DNA from: Lumbricus terrestris
Taxonomy: Eukaryota > Annelida > Clitellata > Crassiclitellata > Lumbricidae
Length of the DNA: 64,000 bases
NCBI GenBank assembly: GCA_949752735.1
Contig: OX457039.1
Coordinates: 49,633,708 to 49,697,707, forward strand
Reading direction: 5' to 3'
The translations under genes were made by a program, and so were the position numbers. How positions within the stretch are numbered: the stretch's first letter is position 1; each line of letters opens with the position of its first letter. The notes below the pieces were generated by a model. The model saw only the letters and a list, made by a program, of their open reading frames with translations. It was not told where the DNA came from and did no database searches. Below, in pieces: positions 35,674 to 46,803 of the stretch.

Positions 35674-36432
35674 GCTTATTGTTCTTAGACTGTTACAGTA
35701 AGAGAACTGTAATAGTATATAATATGGATAAATATAAAAATGTCGTGGTTTCATCTGTGTCCTACTTAATTAATCTATTCTGCAAAATCGCCAACATACT
35801 TAATGAGGTCTGATTTCTCAGAAATTTTTCTTTTTTCTACCGTCATTGTTCATGGGGTTACTTGGTACAAGGAACTGATGTAATATTAAAAGTAGCAACC
35901 CATTTTAGATGCGAATTTTTATCTCAGATTTAGGCTAATATGTTTTCAACCCGAGGCATTGTTACCCTGTCTCACACATTCAAATTGCATTTGGTGTTTG
36001 AATGGGTTTGAGTTTTGGTGTAGTTTTCACGATACACTTCCCTCAAAGTGAAATTTCTGGCATGTTGCCCAAAGAAGGTGTTCATCTGCCACCAAGAGTG
36101 TAGCAATGGGTGTTGTCTTGAATGTACTATGCTTATTCCCTTGTATTGGTTGGTCGTCTGAGATGTCCTGGTTGGTGGCAACTGTAATATTATTTCAGCT
36201 GGATCCATTGCTGAGGATGATGTAGAGATATTGAGTAGCACATAGCTTATGTGTTTGACACCATCGCCTTTCATGCAAATTTATAATAGGTAGGGTAGTG
36301 TAATTTGTGTCCACTCTTGACAGCACTTTCTGTGGCAATTGTTTGACTCTGTGTTCATTCTTTCAACTTTAAAAGTATACTTTTAATGGGATAAATTCTA
36401 TATTATGAAATGTGACAATGTGAGTAGGCTTC

Positions 36433-36715
36433 ACCAGGCACTCAATTATGATGCTCTCTTTAGAAGTTGTTTAAAAGCTGTTCTTTGACTCCTGGGTGGT
36501 AATAAGTAATTTGATAGATCTATAAAAATCCAGGCACTCAATAATGATGCTCTCTTTAGAAGTTGTTTAAAAGCTGCGCTTTGACTCTTATGTGGTAATA
36601 AGTAATTTGATAGATCTATAAAAATCCAGGCACTCAATTATGATGCTCTCTTTAGAAGCTGCTCTTTGACTCCTGTGTGGTAATAAGTAATTTCATAGAT
36701 CTAAAAAAATTATGA
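36433..36715. repeat. 97-bp tandem repeat, nearly three copies
   Basis: CCAGGCACTCAATTATGATG begins at 36433, about 36530 and about 36626. The third copy lacks an internal segment. A 63-codon minus frame spanning two units is repeat-derived. Confidence 0.93.
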
Positions 36716-37388
36716 TCTCAATAATTTCAACATCTATTTTAATTTATTTCTTTGCAGCATCTCTTGATAAATGTTATCTGTGATGCGCTTTGTCATTCTG
36801 CTCGGATTGCCACAATAAACGAAAATATCATCAGTATTTTTCTCTATTTCAACTATTATTGAGGTCCTTGTCAGTGTTTTATCAGAATTTGTGTTAAAGT
36901 TAAGCATGTAATAAAGAGCCTTTAGTGTAACAAAGGATTCCTGTATATAGAAATCAGACCTACGAAAAGAACATAGCAATGTATTGGCTTACTAGTATAG
37001 GTTTATGGTCATCGATCTCAGGGACTCACGCGTCAAATACTATTGTGATGTTCAATTGTTCATAAAAATATATAATAAACCATTATCATCATTATAGAAG
37101 TTAGGCATACTTGTCAGTTGTGTTTGAGTAAAAGAAGGTAGATTTTCTGCTAAAACTAGTCACAGGTAAAAAAAAATGTGACTAAATTATCCTTATACTC
37201 AAAAAGACGATGATATTTCGTAAAATCCAAAACTTCAAACACGTTGTGCTAGTCCTAAATATTTTTCAATCGGCATAATTTTTGGGCTACAACAGTCTTT
37301 TACCAAGTGGCACCAAATGGTGGGTTGGAGAAAGAATGAAACTGAAGTTGAAAATTTGTCATTACAGATGCGACCACCCTACTATATA

Positions 37389-37977
37389 GGCTACATATGT
37401 ATAATTTGACTGAGCAATAAGACGTTGAGGTCGATTGAATGTCGAGTTTAATTCACGTTCCTATAAAGCAAACCTTAATCGAACGAGTCATAGATCGATA
37501 TAAAAATTATCTTCTAGTAATGTCACGATCTAAACAGTCGATACTGCTTGATGTGCAGCAGGGTTTCATTTGACATAATTATTACAAAGGTCTTTCTTGC
37601 TAGATTTTGTGACCTTGATTCTCTTTAATCTGGGCAATGCGGTCTGGTAAAGAACCAAAGATGAGGACAAGCGAGGCACTGAAAAGTTTAGGTGTATACG
37701 ACATAATTATGAATAATAATATTTATTATATCATGCAGTTTGCTTGAAGTATTTCCGATGAACGATGAGAGACAGACTAACACAGACACTCAGAATACGC
37801 AGACAGTCAAACGGGCAGACACTGGAGAAATTACCGGAGAAGCGGAACTTGAAATATGGCAATGAGAAGGAGATGGAGAGTTACAGATAGAGGAACAGAG
37901 AACGAAAGGCAGAGACATAAAAAGAAGGAAGACAAAGTGAGAAATTATGCCCGTATATGCATGGAGAGAATGAGATC

Positions 37978-37978
<1 letters not shown>
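37389..37978. other. intergenic, no gene seen
   Basis: Nothing recognisable. Confidence 0.3.
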
Positions 37979-38037
<59 letters not shown>

Positions 38038-38212
38038 AGGACTGAGGATGGAGGGATGGAAGGATAGAGGGACGTAGGGAGGGAGATTATGCGACTGAGA
38101 GGAAGCAGAGAAGAAGGCTGATCAACAATTGAGATGAAACAGTTCTGAGAAAAAAAGAGACAGTTAGACACAGAGAGGGAGAAAGATATACGAACGATAT
38201 CTATAAACATGC

Positions 38213-38308
<96 letters not shown>

Positions 38309-38536
38309 GTTATATACAATTAAAGGAATAGTTCAACAAGATTCAGCCATGTGTATAGCAAAGTACCCAAGGGTATTTCCTGTGTGTTTCTGCGTTGTCA
38401 TGTGATGACATTTTATTCAGTATCGACGTCTGCATGTGTGGTGACTCGACGGACGGACGGACGGACGGATGGATGCACAGACGGACGGACGGACGGACGG
38501 ACGGACGGACGGACGGAAGGGCAGACGGACGGACGG
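37979..38536. repeat. (AG)n, (AG)n and (GGAC)n microsatellites
   Basis: (AG)n occupies about 37979-38034 and 38213-38305, with purine-rich sequence between. (GGAC)n with CAGA interruptions follows at about 38448-38536. All open frames here (Ser/Leu, Arg/Thr/Asp/Gly repeats) follow from the arrays. Confidence 0.96.
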
Positions 38537-38866
38537 GGCTTATAGAGCCACGGGTGTCGTGCTTCTGCCGTTCGTCAGAGAGAGAGAGACGCCTGTCTGC
38601 TTCAATGACGCCATGATGTGGACCTACGTTCCGTCGTTTGGTCACAAGTTTATGGAGCGCCTCTGCTCATGAGGAGAAGGGATTTTCTAATGGGCGTCTA
38701 ATGGTCGAGGATGCATGGAGACATTTCGCCTGACTCAATTGTGTGTATCACGTCCGAGGTCATTCTATCCACTCCATCCGTCCGTCCAATGGATATAGGC
38801 ATGCAGGCAATATATATATATACATTATATATTATAATTAAAATTATATACATATAAAGTTATATA

Positions 38867-39730
38867 CACGGTGATTCATAAAAAAAGTTACGCTATATAT
38901 TTCACTGTAACTCCGCCAAGTATCGGGATATGTCAGCGAAATTTTAAGTGAAGATAGAGGAATTATTTCTGAACATTAAGGAAGTGAAAATTCATGCTCG
39001 AATTGATCTTGAGGAGTTACGTATAGGCGCAAAGACGCGTACGCTAGTGCTTGATTGATTCGTCAATTATGTGCTGATCCATTTCGTCCGATGCCTTCAC
39101 AATTCGACGACACAGCTTGTTGACATCACATGCATTGCATGATTTGCATCACGTGCTTATTCGCGATTTGTAGGCATTTGCTTGCATTACAATTCACCTA
39201 TAGGCTACAAATCTTATAGCCTACTGGAGTTAGATCAGGGCTGTTGGGTGCCACAAAGTAGGCGAGATGAAATAAGGAGTTTCAGTTTCCAGTATAGCAT
39301 ATAACCCAAAGTTGGTCGATTCCGCAAAATACGATTTGCTGGAACGTCCCTCCTCCGTGTACCGGTAGATAGGCTATATCCTACGTAAATGCGATAATTA
39401 TATGTTTGTTACTGGGTGCTGCTACAGTAAACAATAATTCTCACCATGCAGGAGGTTAACCAGCAACCAGATGAAATTGACTAAGTTTGCATGATACAAC
39501 CTCAGTGGCGAACGGGAACGTTGGAACCTTGCTTGTTTGTCGTGATAGTCGTGACGTCGTTAGTTTCGTCATCCGCGCTGCGTCACTATAGGTTTTAATG
39601 TGAAATAATTTATACAGCACTTGGCTAGAGCATCAGGGTTTTATTGTGATGAAATTTCATTAAAATTGATGGTCATCGACATGAGTTATATTGACTTATG
39701 TAGAGTAACGTTTTTTAATGAATCACAGTG
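38867..39730 (-). mobile_element. mariner-like element, decayed
   Basis: The left end CACGGTGATTCAT...AAAGTTAC is matched by GTAACG...ATGAATCACAGTG. The minus strand at 39222-39285 reads FVAPNSPDLTPV, the transposase motif before the third catalytic Asp. The rest of the frame is lost. TA lies to the left; the right flank has decayed. Confidence 0.7.
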
Positions 39731-39756
39731 TGTGTATATATATGTATAAATATATA

Positions 39757-40966
39757 CACCGTGATTCAAAAAAAGTAAGCCAAAAGGTTTTTAAAATATC
39801 TCCAATGCCTGATAACAGATCACGCTAAAATTCTCCAAATATTTAGAGAATTGGACCAAGAATATGATTCCAAAATTTCATGAGATAAAGTTGAACGGAT
39901 AAAAAGATATGTATCTTTCAGCTTCATATGCCGAAATTTCAGTTTACAAGCAATTTTCTGTTAAATTCAATAACATGTAAGTCAAACTGTTTTCCTTATA
40001 TCTCTAATGCCTGATGACTAGTCATGCTAAAAGTTTCCAGATATGTAGAGAATTGAATGACAACATGATTCCCACAGTTTGGTTTGATTATTTAATTAAA
40101 TAAGATGCTCAAAATGTCCTCCTCCTGCTTGCACGCAAGCCTGGAGGCGCTGGCGCCATTGGGCAACAGGATCGTCGATTATCCTCTGGTCCAGGTCATC
40201 TCACACTTCCATCAAGCGCTACTTCAGATCGTTTATACCATGGATTGTTATCTACTCGATCTTGCATCAAGCTCCACACTTTATGGTGGACAAGATTCAA
40301 ATCTGGGCTGTTCGGAGGCCATAATGTGGGAGAAATGAAGTCTGGCGTCTCTCTTGTCAGCTTTTCAATGGTTTCCTTGGCTCTGTGGGCTGGGGCACTG
40401 TCCTGTTGAAAAAACCCAGCCTTATAAGGGCTAGCTTTCTGATTACAGGTAGAGGATGTTGTGACAGCAGAACGTCGCGATAATAGGATCCATTAATTTT
40501 TACTCCAGGGTTACTGAAGACCAAAATTGGGAACTGTCAAGCGTCGAAACCGCAAAGAACACCATACAGACTTGCTGAAAACTGAAGTTTCGGGAGATGA
40601 AGTTGAAATATTCATATCTTTCTATCCGTTCAAATTTATGACTTGATATTTTGGAATCCCATTCTTGATTCAATTCTCTAAATATGGGGAAAATTTTACT
40701 ATGATTAATTATCAGGCCATAAAGATACTGAAAAAGTTTGACTCACATTTTATTGAATCTAGCAGAAAATTGCTTGTAAAGTGAAATTTCGGCATATGAA
40801 GTTCAAAGATACATATCTTTTTATCCGTTCAAATTTATCTCATGAAATCTTGGAATCATATTCTTGGTCCAATTCTCTAAATATTTGGAAAATGTTAGCG
40901 TGATATGCTATCAGGCATGGAAGATATGCGAAAAATAATTTGGCTTAGTTTTTTTGAATCACGGTG
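39757..40966 (-). mobile_element. mariner-like element with long duplicated TIRs, copy 1
   Basis: The ends are CACCGTGATTCAAAAAAAGT and its inverse, with TA on both sides. Each arm extends about 200-400 bp and contains related sub-blocks in tandem (GTAAGCC... and GTAAGTC..., each followed by TTTAGAGAATTG). The core encodes a broken transposase on the minus strand (about 40545-40100), homologous to that in 52835-54050. The 77-codon + strand frame at 40105-40338 is antisense to it. Confidence 0.85.
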
Positions 40967-41004
<38 letters not shown>

Positions 41005-41303
41005 AAGTGGCTGACCAAAGGTGAGAGCGCTGACCATGGATATGGCCCAGATTTTGTAAGTTCGGATTTGCTTTCATGATGTCAGTCTCCGAGGAACTGT
41101 ACAGTGCACACCTTCATCAGTAAATGTTTGATGATTTTAAAAGAAAAGAAGACCTTCATGCTTTGCTACTTCTTGCCTTTCCATTGATTTAACCCTTTCC
41201 GTCCGACCCTCTATCCTTCTTCAAGGACTTCATTCGCCATCACGAGAACAATCCCTGATCTTCTCTCGTTCATAATTCAATATTTTTTCGCACTTCGTGT
41301 TCG
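40967..41303. other. (AT)n and unassigned sequence
   Basis: (TA)n at about 40974-41001 follows the mariner end directly. The remainder shows nothing. Confidence 0.5.
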
Positions 41304-41862
41304 TTGCATCCATCTGTCTGTCGAGCCAATCAGTCATCCATTTGCACATGCATATTATATCCATCTATCCATCCGCATCCACATTCAAATCCATCTATTA
41401 GTACTGCAATCCATATAAATCCATCCATTCACATATACAGCCATCAATCCACATCCATATTCAGATTCATTCATGTATCTCCATTCATCAATCAACATCC
41501 ATCCATCCATAAATCCATCTATTTATCGATCCAGGCATGCAAGCACATAGTTCCATTAAATCATCCTTCCATTCATCCGCCAATTTATCCATATCCGTCC
41601 CTTCATTCACCCATCCATCCGTCCGTCCATTCACCATGCATCAATTCACGTATCCATCCATCCATCCATCCATCCATCCATCCATCCATCCATCCATCCA
41701 TCCATCCATCCATCCATCCATCCATCCATTCATCCATCCATCCATCTACTCATCAACATCCATCCATCCATATATAAATCCAGTTATTCGTCGATACAAG
41801 CATCGCTCAATCCAATCATCCTTCCATCATCCGTCTATCCATCCGTCCCTCCATCAACCATC
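41304..41862. repeat. (ATCC)n array and degenerate flanks
   Basis: A perfect ATCC core lies at about 41652-41730 inside a long degenerate field of CATCCATC. Frames of Ile/His/Pro/Ser repeats are artefacts. Confidence 0.96.
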
Positions 41863-41939
41863 CTCCTCCTCCTCCTCCTTCCTCCTCGTCACCTTCTTCC
41901 CTATCCGTCTCCTTTCGCGGTTGTTGTGACTGGCTCCAG

Positions 41940-42033
41940 ATGCACGAATTATACGGCGTTGCTTCAAGCGTTGGCGACAAAACGATCGCCTCCCAGCTTT
42001 CGCATCCACACGAGCAACAACATCACCAACAGA

Positions 42034-42085
<52 letters not shown>

Positions 42086-42125
42086 ACAGCAGCAACAACA
42101 GCAGCAGCAGCAGCAACAGCAACAA

Positions 42126-42156
<31 letters not shown>

Positions 42157-42308
42157 TGAATCATCTGCTGCATTTAAGGAGACGGAATCGTCGCTCAAGG
42201 ACAGTGCTTGTCGAGCGACGAAATATAAGCCATGGAGGTGACGGAGAAGGGAAAAGGAGGATGCAGTGGAATATGACGAGATGGAAAGAGGCGAAGGAAG
42301 AAAGGTAG
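41940..42308 (+). repeat. (CAG/CAA)n array in a 122-codon open frame, polyglutamine
   Basis: The repeat core is about 42034-42156, with CAA interruptions. The + frame reads [20 protein letters not shown], then a His/Gln run, then about 45 poly-Gln residues, then [16 protein letters not shown] real exon is possible because the flanks are not repetitive, but I recognise no domain or splice context. Confidence 0.5.
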
Positions 42309-42767
42309 GAAGACTAAGGGAAGGACGATGGAAGGGGTAGAGGGCAGGTGGAGAAATGGAAACGTAAAGAGAAATTAGATGGATAATGAATCGGAGGAGA
42401 ATTGGTAAGAATGAAGGAAATTGTATACATAGGTGCCTGAAGGAGGAGATAGAGAAGAGGAGGAGCAAAACGAAATGTGGCAAATACGAGAGGAAGCGAT
42501 GAAGACAGAGGAGAATGAAGTCGTGAAAGAGAAGATGCAGAGCTGAGAAGAAGAGTTGAAGAAGAATTGAGAGAAGTGAAGAGACGAGAGAGAAAGTGGG
42601 GATGAGAGAATGGAGATGAGGTGGGATGGAGAAGGAAGAGAAGCAATAGTCAAGACATATATCCACCAAACAGACACTCCAGGAGGAAGTGTGGAAGAAT
42701 AGAGATGTGTAAAGAAACAGAAAGTAACGAAAAACATAAGGACAGAGGACAAGGTGGTTAGAGACAA
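42309..42767. repeat. purine-rich GGAAGAGA-type stretch
   Basis: Degenerate GAA/GGA sequence leads into the GAA array. No gene is seen. Confidence 0.6.
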
Positions 42768-43132
42768 GAGAAGAAGAAGAAGAAGAAGAAGAAGAAGAAG
42801 AAGAAGAAGAATAAAAAGAAGAAGAACAAGAACAAGAACAAGAAGACGACGACGACGACGACGAAGAAGAAGAAGAAGAAGAAGAAGAAGAAGAAGAAGA
42901 AGAAGAAGAAGAAGAAGGAGAAGAAGAAGAATAATAAAAAGAAGAAGAACAAGAACAAGAACAAGAAGACGACGACGACGACGACGAAGAAGAAGAAGAA
43001 GAAGAAGAAGAAGGAGAAGAAGAAGAAGAAGAATAAAAAGAAGAAGAACAAGAACAAGAACAAGAAGACGACGACGACGACGAAGAAGAAGAAGAAGAAG
43101 AAGAAGAAGAAGAAAAGGAAGAAGAAGAAGAG
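42768..43132. repeat. higher-order GAA/GAC/AAC triplet array
   Basis: A composite block, AATAAAAAGAAGAAGAAC then (AAGAAC)n then (GAC)5 then (GAA)n, starts at 42811, 42934 and 43032. The unit has been amplified three times. Basic and Leu/Ser/Phe homopolymer frames across both strands, including a 455-codon one, come from it. Confidence 0.96.
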
Positions 43133-43553
43133 GCAATGTGATCAGCTAGCGATTTCAATCCGGATTTATGTGAGCCTCGCCAGCCGCCCAATACTTCAGC
43201 CTCAGCATCAGCCTCAGCCACGTCGATTCGCCTCCGTTGTATCGTCTAGAACGCCATCGCCGTCTTCCGCCACCAACGCTCAGGGTCTACGCCGCTGTGC
43301 GTTGGGTCGGCTGGCGAGGGAGCTCTCTCGTGCACTCCGCCTCTAATGCATCTGCCTTCCTGTCTAGATCATGCGATTAGCGCCTGTTAGGCATAAATGC
43401 CCAACGCAATGGCCATCTTGTGACGGCCTTGTCCTACAGCTTATGTAACCACTCTGAGGTCTATTATATAGCATCTTCCTATCCTATGGGCCATCTTCAA
43501 CCAAAAAAGCATCACACACACACACACACGTGTAAAAGGACAGACACCAACTG
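43133..43553. other. GC-richer unassigned stretch
   Basis: A short CAGCCTCAG repeat lies at about 43196-43220 and (CA)n at about 43513-43530. I see no gene. Confidence 0.35.
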
Positions 43554-43561
43554 GCTCGCAT

Positions 43562-44460
43562 CAGTGGCGGATTTAGGTTTTACTGCATGGGGGGGCGAAG
43601 AGAATTTCAAGAGGGCGCCTGTACTTAGGCCTCGAAAGTTAAGTGCTGGTTTATATGTAAAGCCATGTTAAATTCGTCAACTTCAAAGGCCATTTCTTAA
43701 GAGATCTGGTCGGTGGCCGCAAAGTATAGTAAAGTTTATAGTTTTGTATGTCACTCAACTCAAAATCCCTAAACAATTTTTTTATCATTGCTAAGAAATT
43801 TGCATTTTAAAGCGAAAAGTGTTGTGCCGCCTTTCCTTTGCTGTGATTTGCCTCTAGGAATCCTGGGATTTGCTCCAAAAGAATCCTGGGATATCCCTGA
43901 GTGAGCGATAATCCAAACTTTCATAGGCAATGAGCTATTCCTATACACTAGCTGGGGTACCCGGCGCTGCCCGGGAAATTTAGATTTTTGCTCCCCAAAC
44001 CCAGCTCCACCCGCCCCTGTGGGGCGACTTCGCCGCCCATTTGGGGGTTATAAATGGAAACTTATGCCTCTCTGCTTTTATGTACAATGTTCCGGGTCCG
44101 TAGCTGCAAAACTGTGAGCGTGCATTCTGGACAAAGTCACATACCCACATCCTTTCTTATAGATGTAGATATCAATGCAATGGGCTATTAGGCTATAGTA
44201 ATAAATAAAAATAAGACTTAGTAATGGCCGCCATAGAAATAAATAAAAATAAGTAATTCTGTAATGAGTGTTAAATTCATGGTATGATTGCGTAAAGTCT
44301 CTGGTAAAAGTATGAGAATTTAGTTTCCATGAAGGGCATTTTAGCCTGTTTTAGGTTTAAGTAATAAGTACGGGCCGGACCCGAGGGGACGCCATTTTTT
44401 ACCCAACAGGGGCATGGGGGGCGGCCAGACCTCCCCGGGCCTGGACTAAATCCGCCACTG
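43562..44460. mobile_element. hAT-type element, TIR CAGTGGCGGATTTAG, exact 8-bp TSD
   Basis: CAGTGGCGGATTTAG and CTAAATCCGCCACTG are perfect inverted ends. GCTCGCAT flanks both sides (43554-43561 and 44461-44468). The 899-bp interior has no transposase. It includes a GC-rich palindromic patch (GGGTACCCGGCGCTGCCCGGG, about 43955-43975). Confidence 0.92.
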
Positions 44461-44468
44461 GCTCGCAT

Positions 44469-45413
44469 ATGTGTGTGTGACTGCAGAGACCAGCTTATTC
44501 ATTCACGCGAACAGATGACACTATATAGTAGTTTTATGGAGAGGAAGTATATAGATCTGGGAATAATGGACGCAATAAATTGATGATGTACATGCATGTA
44601 GTGTGCTACAAGCTAATGCAATGTAAACATAAAAAAATCATTTCTCAGAAAACTTCAACTATATATAGCACATTCATTCGCGCGAAGAGATGGCAGAGGC
44701 ATTATATTATAGGCCTGTAATGATGCTTGTCCTTGGTTTTTCCTTACGAACGTTTGAAACTGCCTCTTATATAGAGCTCAATAATTGTACATCACTTGTA
44801 TCATGAAGTAAGTCTTAATTATGGAGTGCAGTAGCCTACATCTTTGCAAATCCATTTATTAAATTGACCATGACCGCTTGAAGATGTTAACTGACTAAAG
44901 ATACGATGGGCTTTCATCTTAATTGAAGCAATCATCTCAAGTAGCCTCATTACTACATAGGCCTACAAGCTGTCAGTCTTTGACGGACGACCTTCAACAG
45001 TTCATCTCATTTCGATTCGTCAGCTACATGCATAACCAAGAAATTTCATTGTAGAATCTATTAGAAAAGTTGGACATGCATGCAGTGATCGTAATCTCTA
45101 GATTTCTAAAGCGCAACTTGAAAGCCAACAGCTTATTCAAGAGCGCACTGTCTGATCAGAAGGTTTGTATAAAAGAGTAGGCTACAGTTGGAAGGCGGTC
45201 GCAGTCTGGACACCAGAGGATCAGAGGTGGAGGTGTAGGGTATACCTGTTCTGGTTGTCGTTCGATCACGTATAGGCATCTCCGATCTGTCTGCAATTAT
45301 TGGTCGTGAAGAAGAGCGTGTGAAGTACAATTACAGAAAGCGAGATCGCACGCAGTTCGACCGCATGTGTACAATCGCTTTTGATGGATGGCTAAAACGA
45401 GGCGACGCACGAG
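44469..45413. other. intergenic, no gene seen
   Basis: AT-rich with one TAGGCCTA and no coding signal. Confidence 0.35.
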
Positions 45414-45491
45414 TGCGCATGCGCACAGCAAGAATTTCTACGTAAATGGCTGAAGCTGATTAAAGACATCGCGGAAGAGAAAAATGGCGGC
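45414..45491 (+). promoter_or_regulatory. possible TATA-less promoter: NRF1, ETS and YY1 sites
   Basis: TGCGCATGCGCA (45414-45425) is a perfect palindromic NRF1 site. CGGAAG (45472-45477) is an ETS core. AAAATGGCGGC (45481-45491) is a full YY1 site in the orientation seen just downstream of start sites. These three co-occur in housekeeping promoters, and the YY1 orientation predicts + strand transcription. Confidence 0.5.
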
Positions 45492-45582
45492 GGTTGATCA
45501 GCGCGGACCGGAAAATTTCGGATCATATCAAATTCATGTCTCTTTCCGATTAAAGCTAGACCTTGACTTATTAGATCTATAG
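45484..45582 (+). CDS. 32-codon frame starting in the YY1 site
   Basis: The ATG within AAAATGGCGGC opens MAAVDQRGPENFGSYQIHVS and ends at TAG 45580-45582. It could be an upstream ORF in a 5' UTR or chance. No family is recognised. Confidence 0.2.
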   Translation: MAAVDQRGPENFGSYQIHVSFRLKLDLDLLDL

Positions 45583-46251
45583 GTGTTAGTCGAATGCAAT
45601 AGAATTAACCTCAGTGCATGATACTTAGGTTAGTCGAGGCAAATCTCCGAGCGGAATAAATTATCCAACATCCGATAGACGACAGGCTGTTGATTCCAAT
45701 CAGAGAATTGCTACTTTTATCATAATTCCGTAGATATTTGAGCTTGCTGTGGCATTTCATTTGCAGCTTACTAGATATTTGACGTCTTTGTCGCATTCAG
45801 TCATAGTCGAGTATACGACGATAGGTCTATCTCTATCCTAGGTCTATACCTACGCCACATTGATTCGTGTGGAAGCACGCACGCATGGGAGTGCACCCGA
45901 TGGATGGCACACATTAGAGCCGTCGGCGTATGCTCTTGAATCCGGACTCTTCTGGAGAAGTATAATATGCCTAATAAATTGAAAGTTAAATCAGACGTAA
46001 TACTATGGCGACTGTAAAGTAGCGACCAAACTGCTCAGCCTTAATTGTGCATGGGGCTCTAACTTAATTGGCATTGGTGTCAAAGCTGCAGTGAAGTCGG
46101 ACCCTATTATTGCCAGGATTGTTTGTCACTGTGGTAGACTGTGATTGACCAAACTGTCATGATCGCCATTCATGTCCAACACCACATACGCTTACAACCG
46201 GAAGATCAAACGGAGTGACAATAATAGTAGGCCTATACCAGGACTATATTG

Positions 46252-46362
46252 ATGGCGTCATATAATACTGTTTCTTCTCGACGGGTCTCGGAAAAGTCAT
46301 CTCAGGCGACGTCCCTTCCTGCTACCAGACTGGAGTATGGCGCTATACGTTCACCATTTCAG
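46252..46362 (+). CDS. candidate first coding exon of an unrecognised gene
   Basis: An ATG at 46252 opens 37 codons (MASYNTVSSRRVSEKSSQ...GAIRSPFQ) ending exactly at a consensus donor CAG|GTAAAG in phase 0. Read-through would continue only 13 codons into the intron before a stop. It lies about 770 bp downstream of the NRF1/ETS/YY1 cluster on the same strand. I recognise no family and cannot locate the next exon. Confidence 0.35.
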
Positions 46363-46803
46363 GTAAAGCGTTGCACAATTCAAAATCACTTACGTCTATA
46401 CTAACTTCATCGCGCCGGTGTCTTTATAATCACAAGATGATATCAACCAATCGAACAAAGACAAGTCAGACATGCAGGTAGACTATAAATAATTATACAT
46501 ACACGCGCATACTATATAGTCTACACACGCACAGGCTACTGATATATAATTAATGATAGCCTAATGATTATATATATGCATATATATATATTAGTCGTTA
46601 AAATCCGCAGCCCTAATACATACATACATACTAACGACTAATTAGATCTATTCGATTAATCGTTACAAATTTTATTCGAATAATTTTTGGCTTGTTCGGT
46701 TAATTCATTTTATATCGATTTTTCACATATTATTTCATGAGGTCTTGCAACCATTTCTGCGTGAGTAAACAACATCTATATATATATATTATATAGATAT
46801 ATA

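Larger units (their letters stand above)
35174..37382. mobile_element. 2.2-kb inverted-repeat element, TIR GTAGGGTGGTCG, superfamily unknown
   Basis: GTAGGGTGGTCG at the left and CGACCACCCTAC at the right are flanked by TATATA. The inverted similarity resumes further in: TATTTAGGACTAGCACAACG (35283-) against CGTTGTGCTAGTCCTAAATA (about 37240). The arms are therefore about 130 bp. No transposase is recognised. Inside are a LINE/SINE tail, an (AAT)n array and a 97-bp tandem repeat. Confidence 0.7.

Noticed and set aside
40105..40338. 77-codon frame seen twice (also 53468-53701)
   Set aside because: The repeated similarity is real but antisense to the mariner transposase.
42375..43149. 253-, 131- and 101-codon Leu/Arg/Phe-rich frames
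   Set aside because: Alternative readings of the same triplet array.
41854..43221. 455-codon minus-strand open frame, poly-Ser and poly-Ala
   Set aside because: It is made almost wholly of GAA/GAC and CAG arrays, where several frames on both strands are open at once.
46591..46645. TTAGTCGTTA/TAACGACTAA inverted pair
   Set aside because: Short arms in AT-rich DNA with no target duplication; too weak to call an element.
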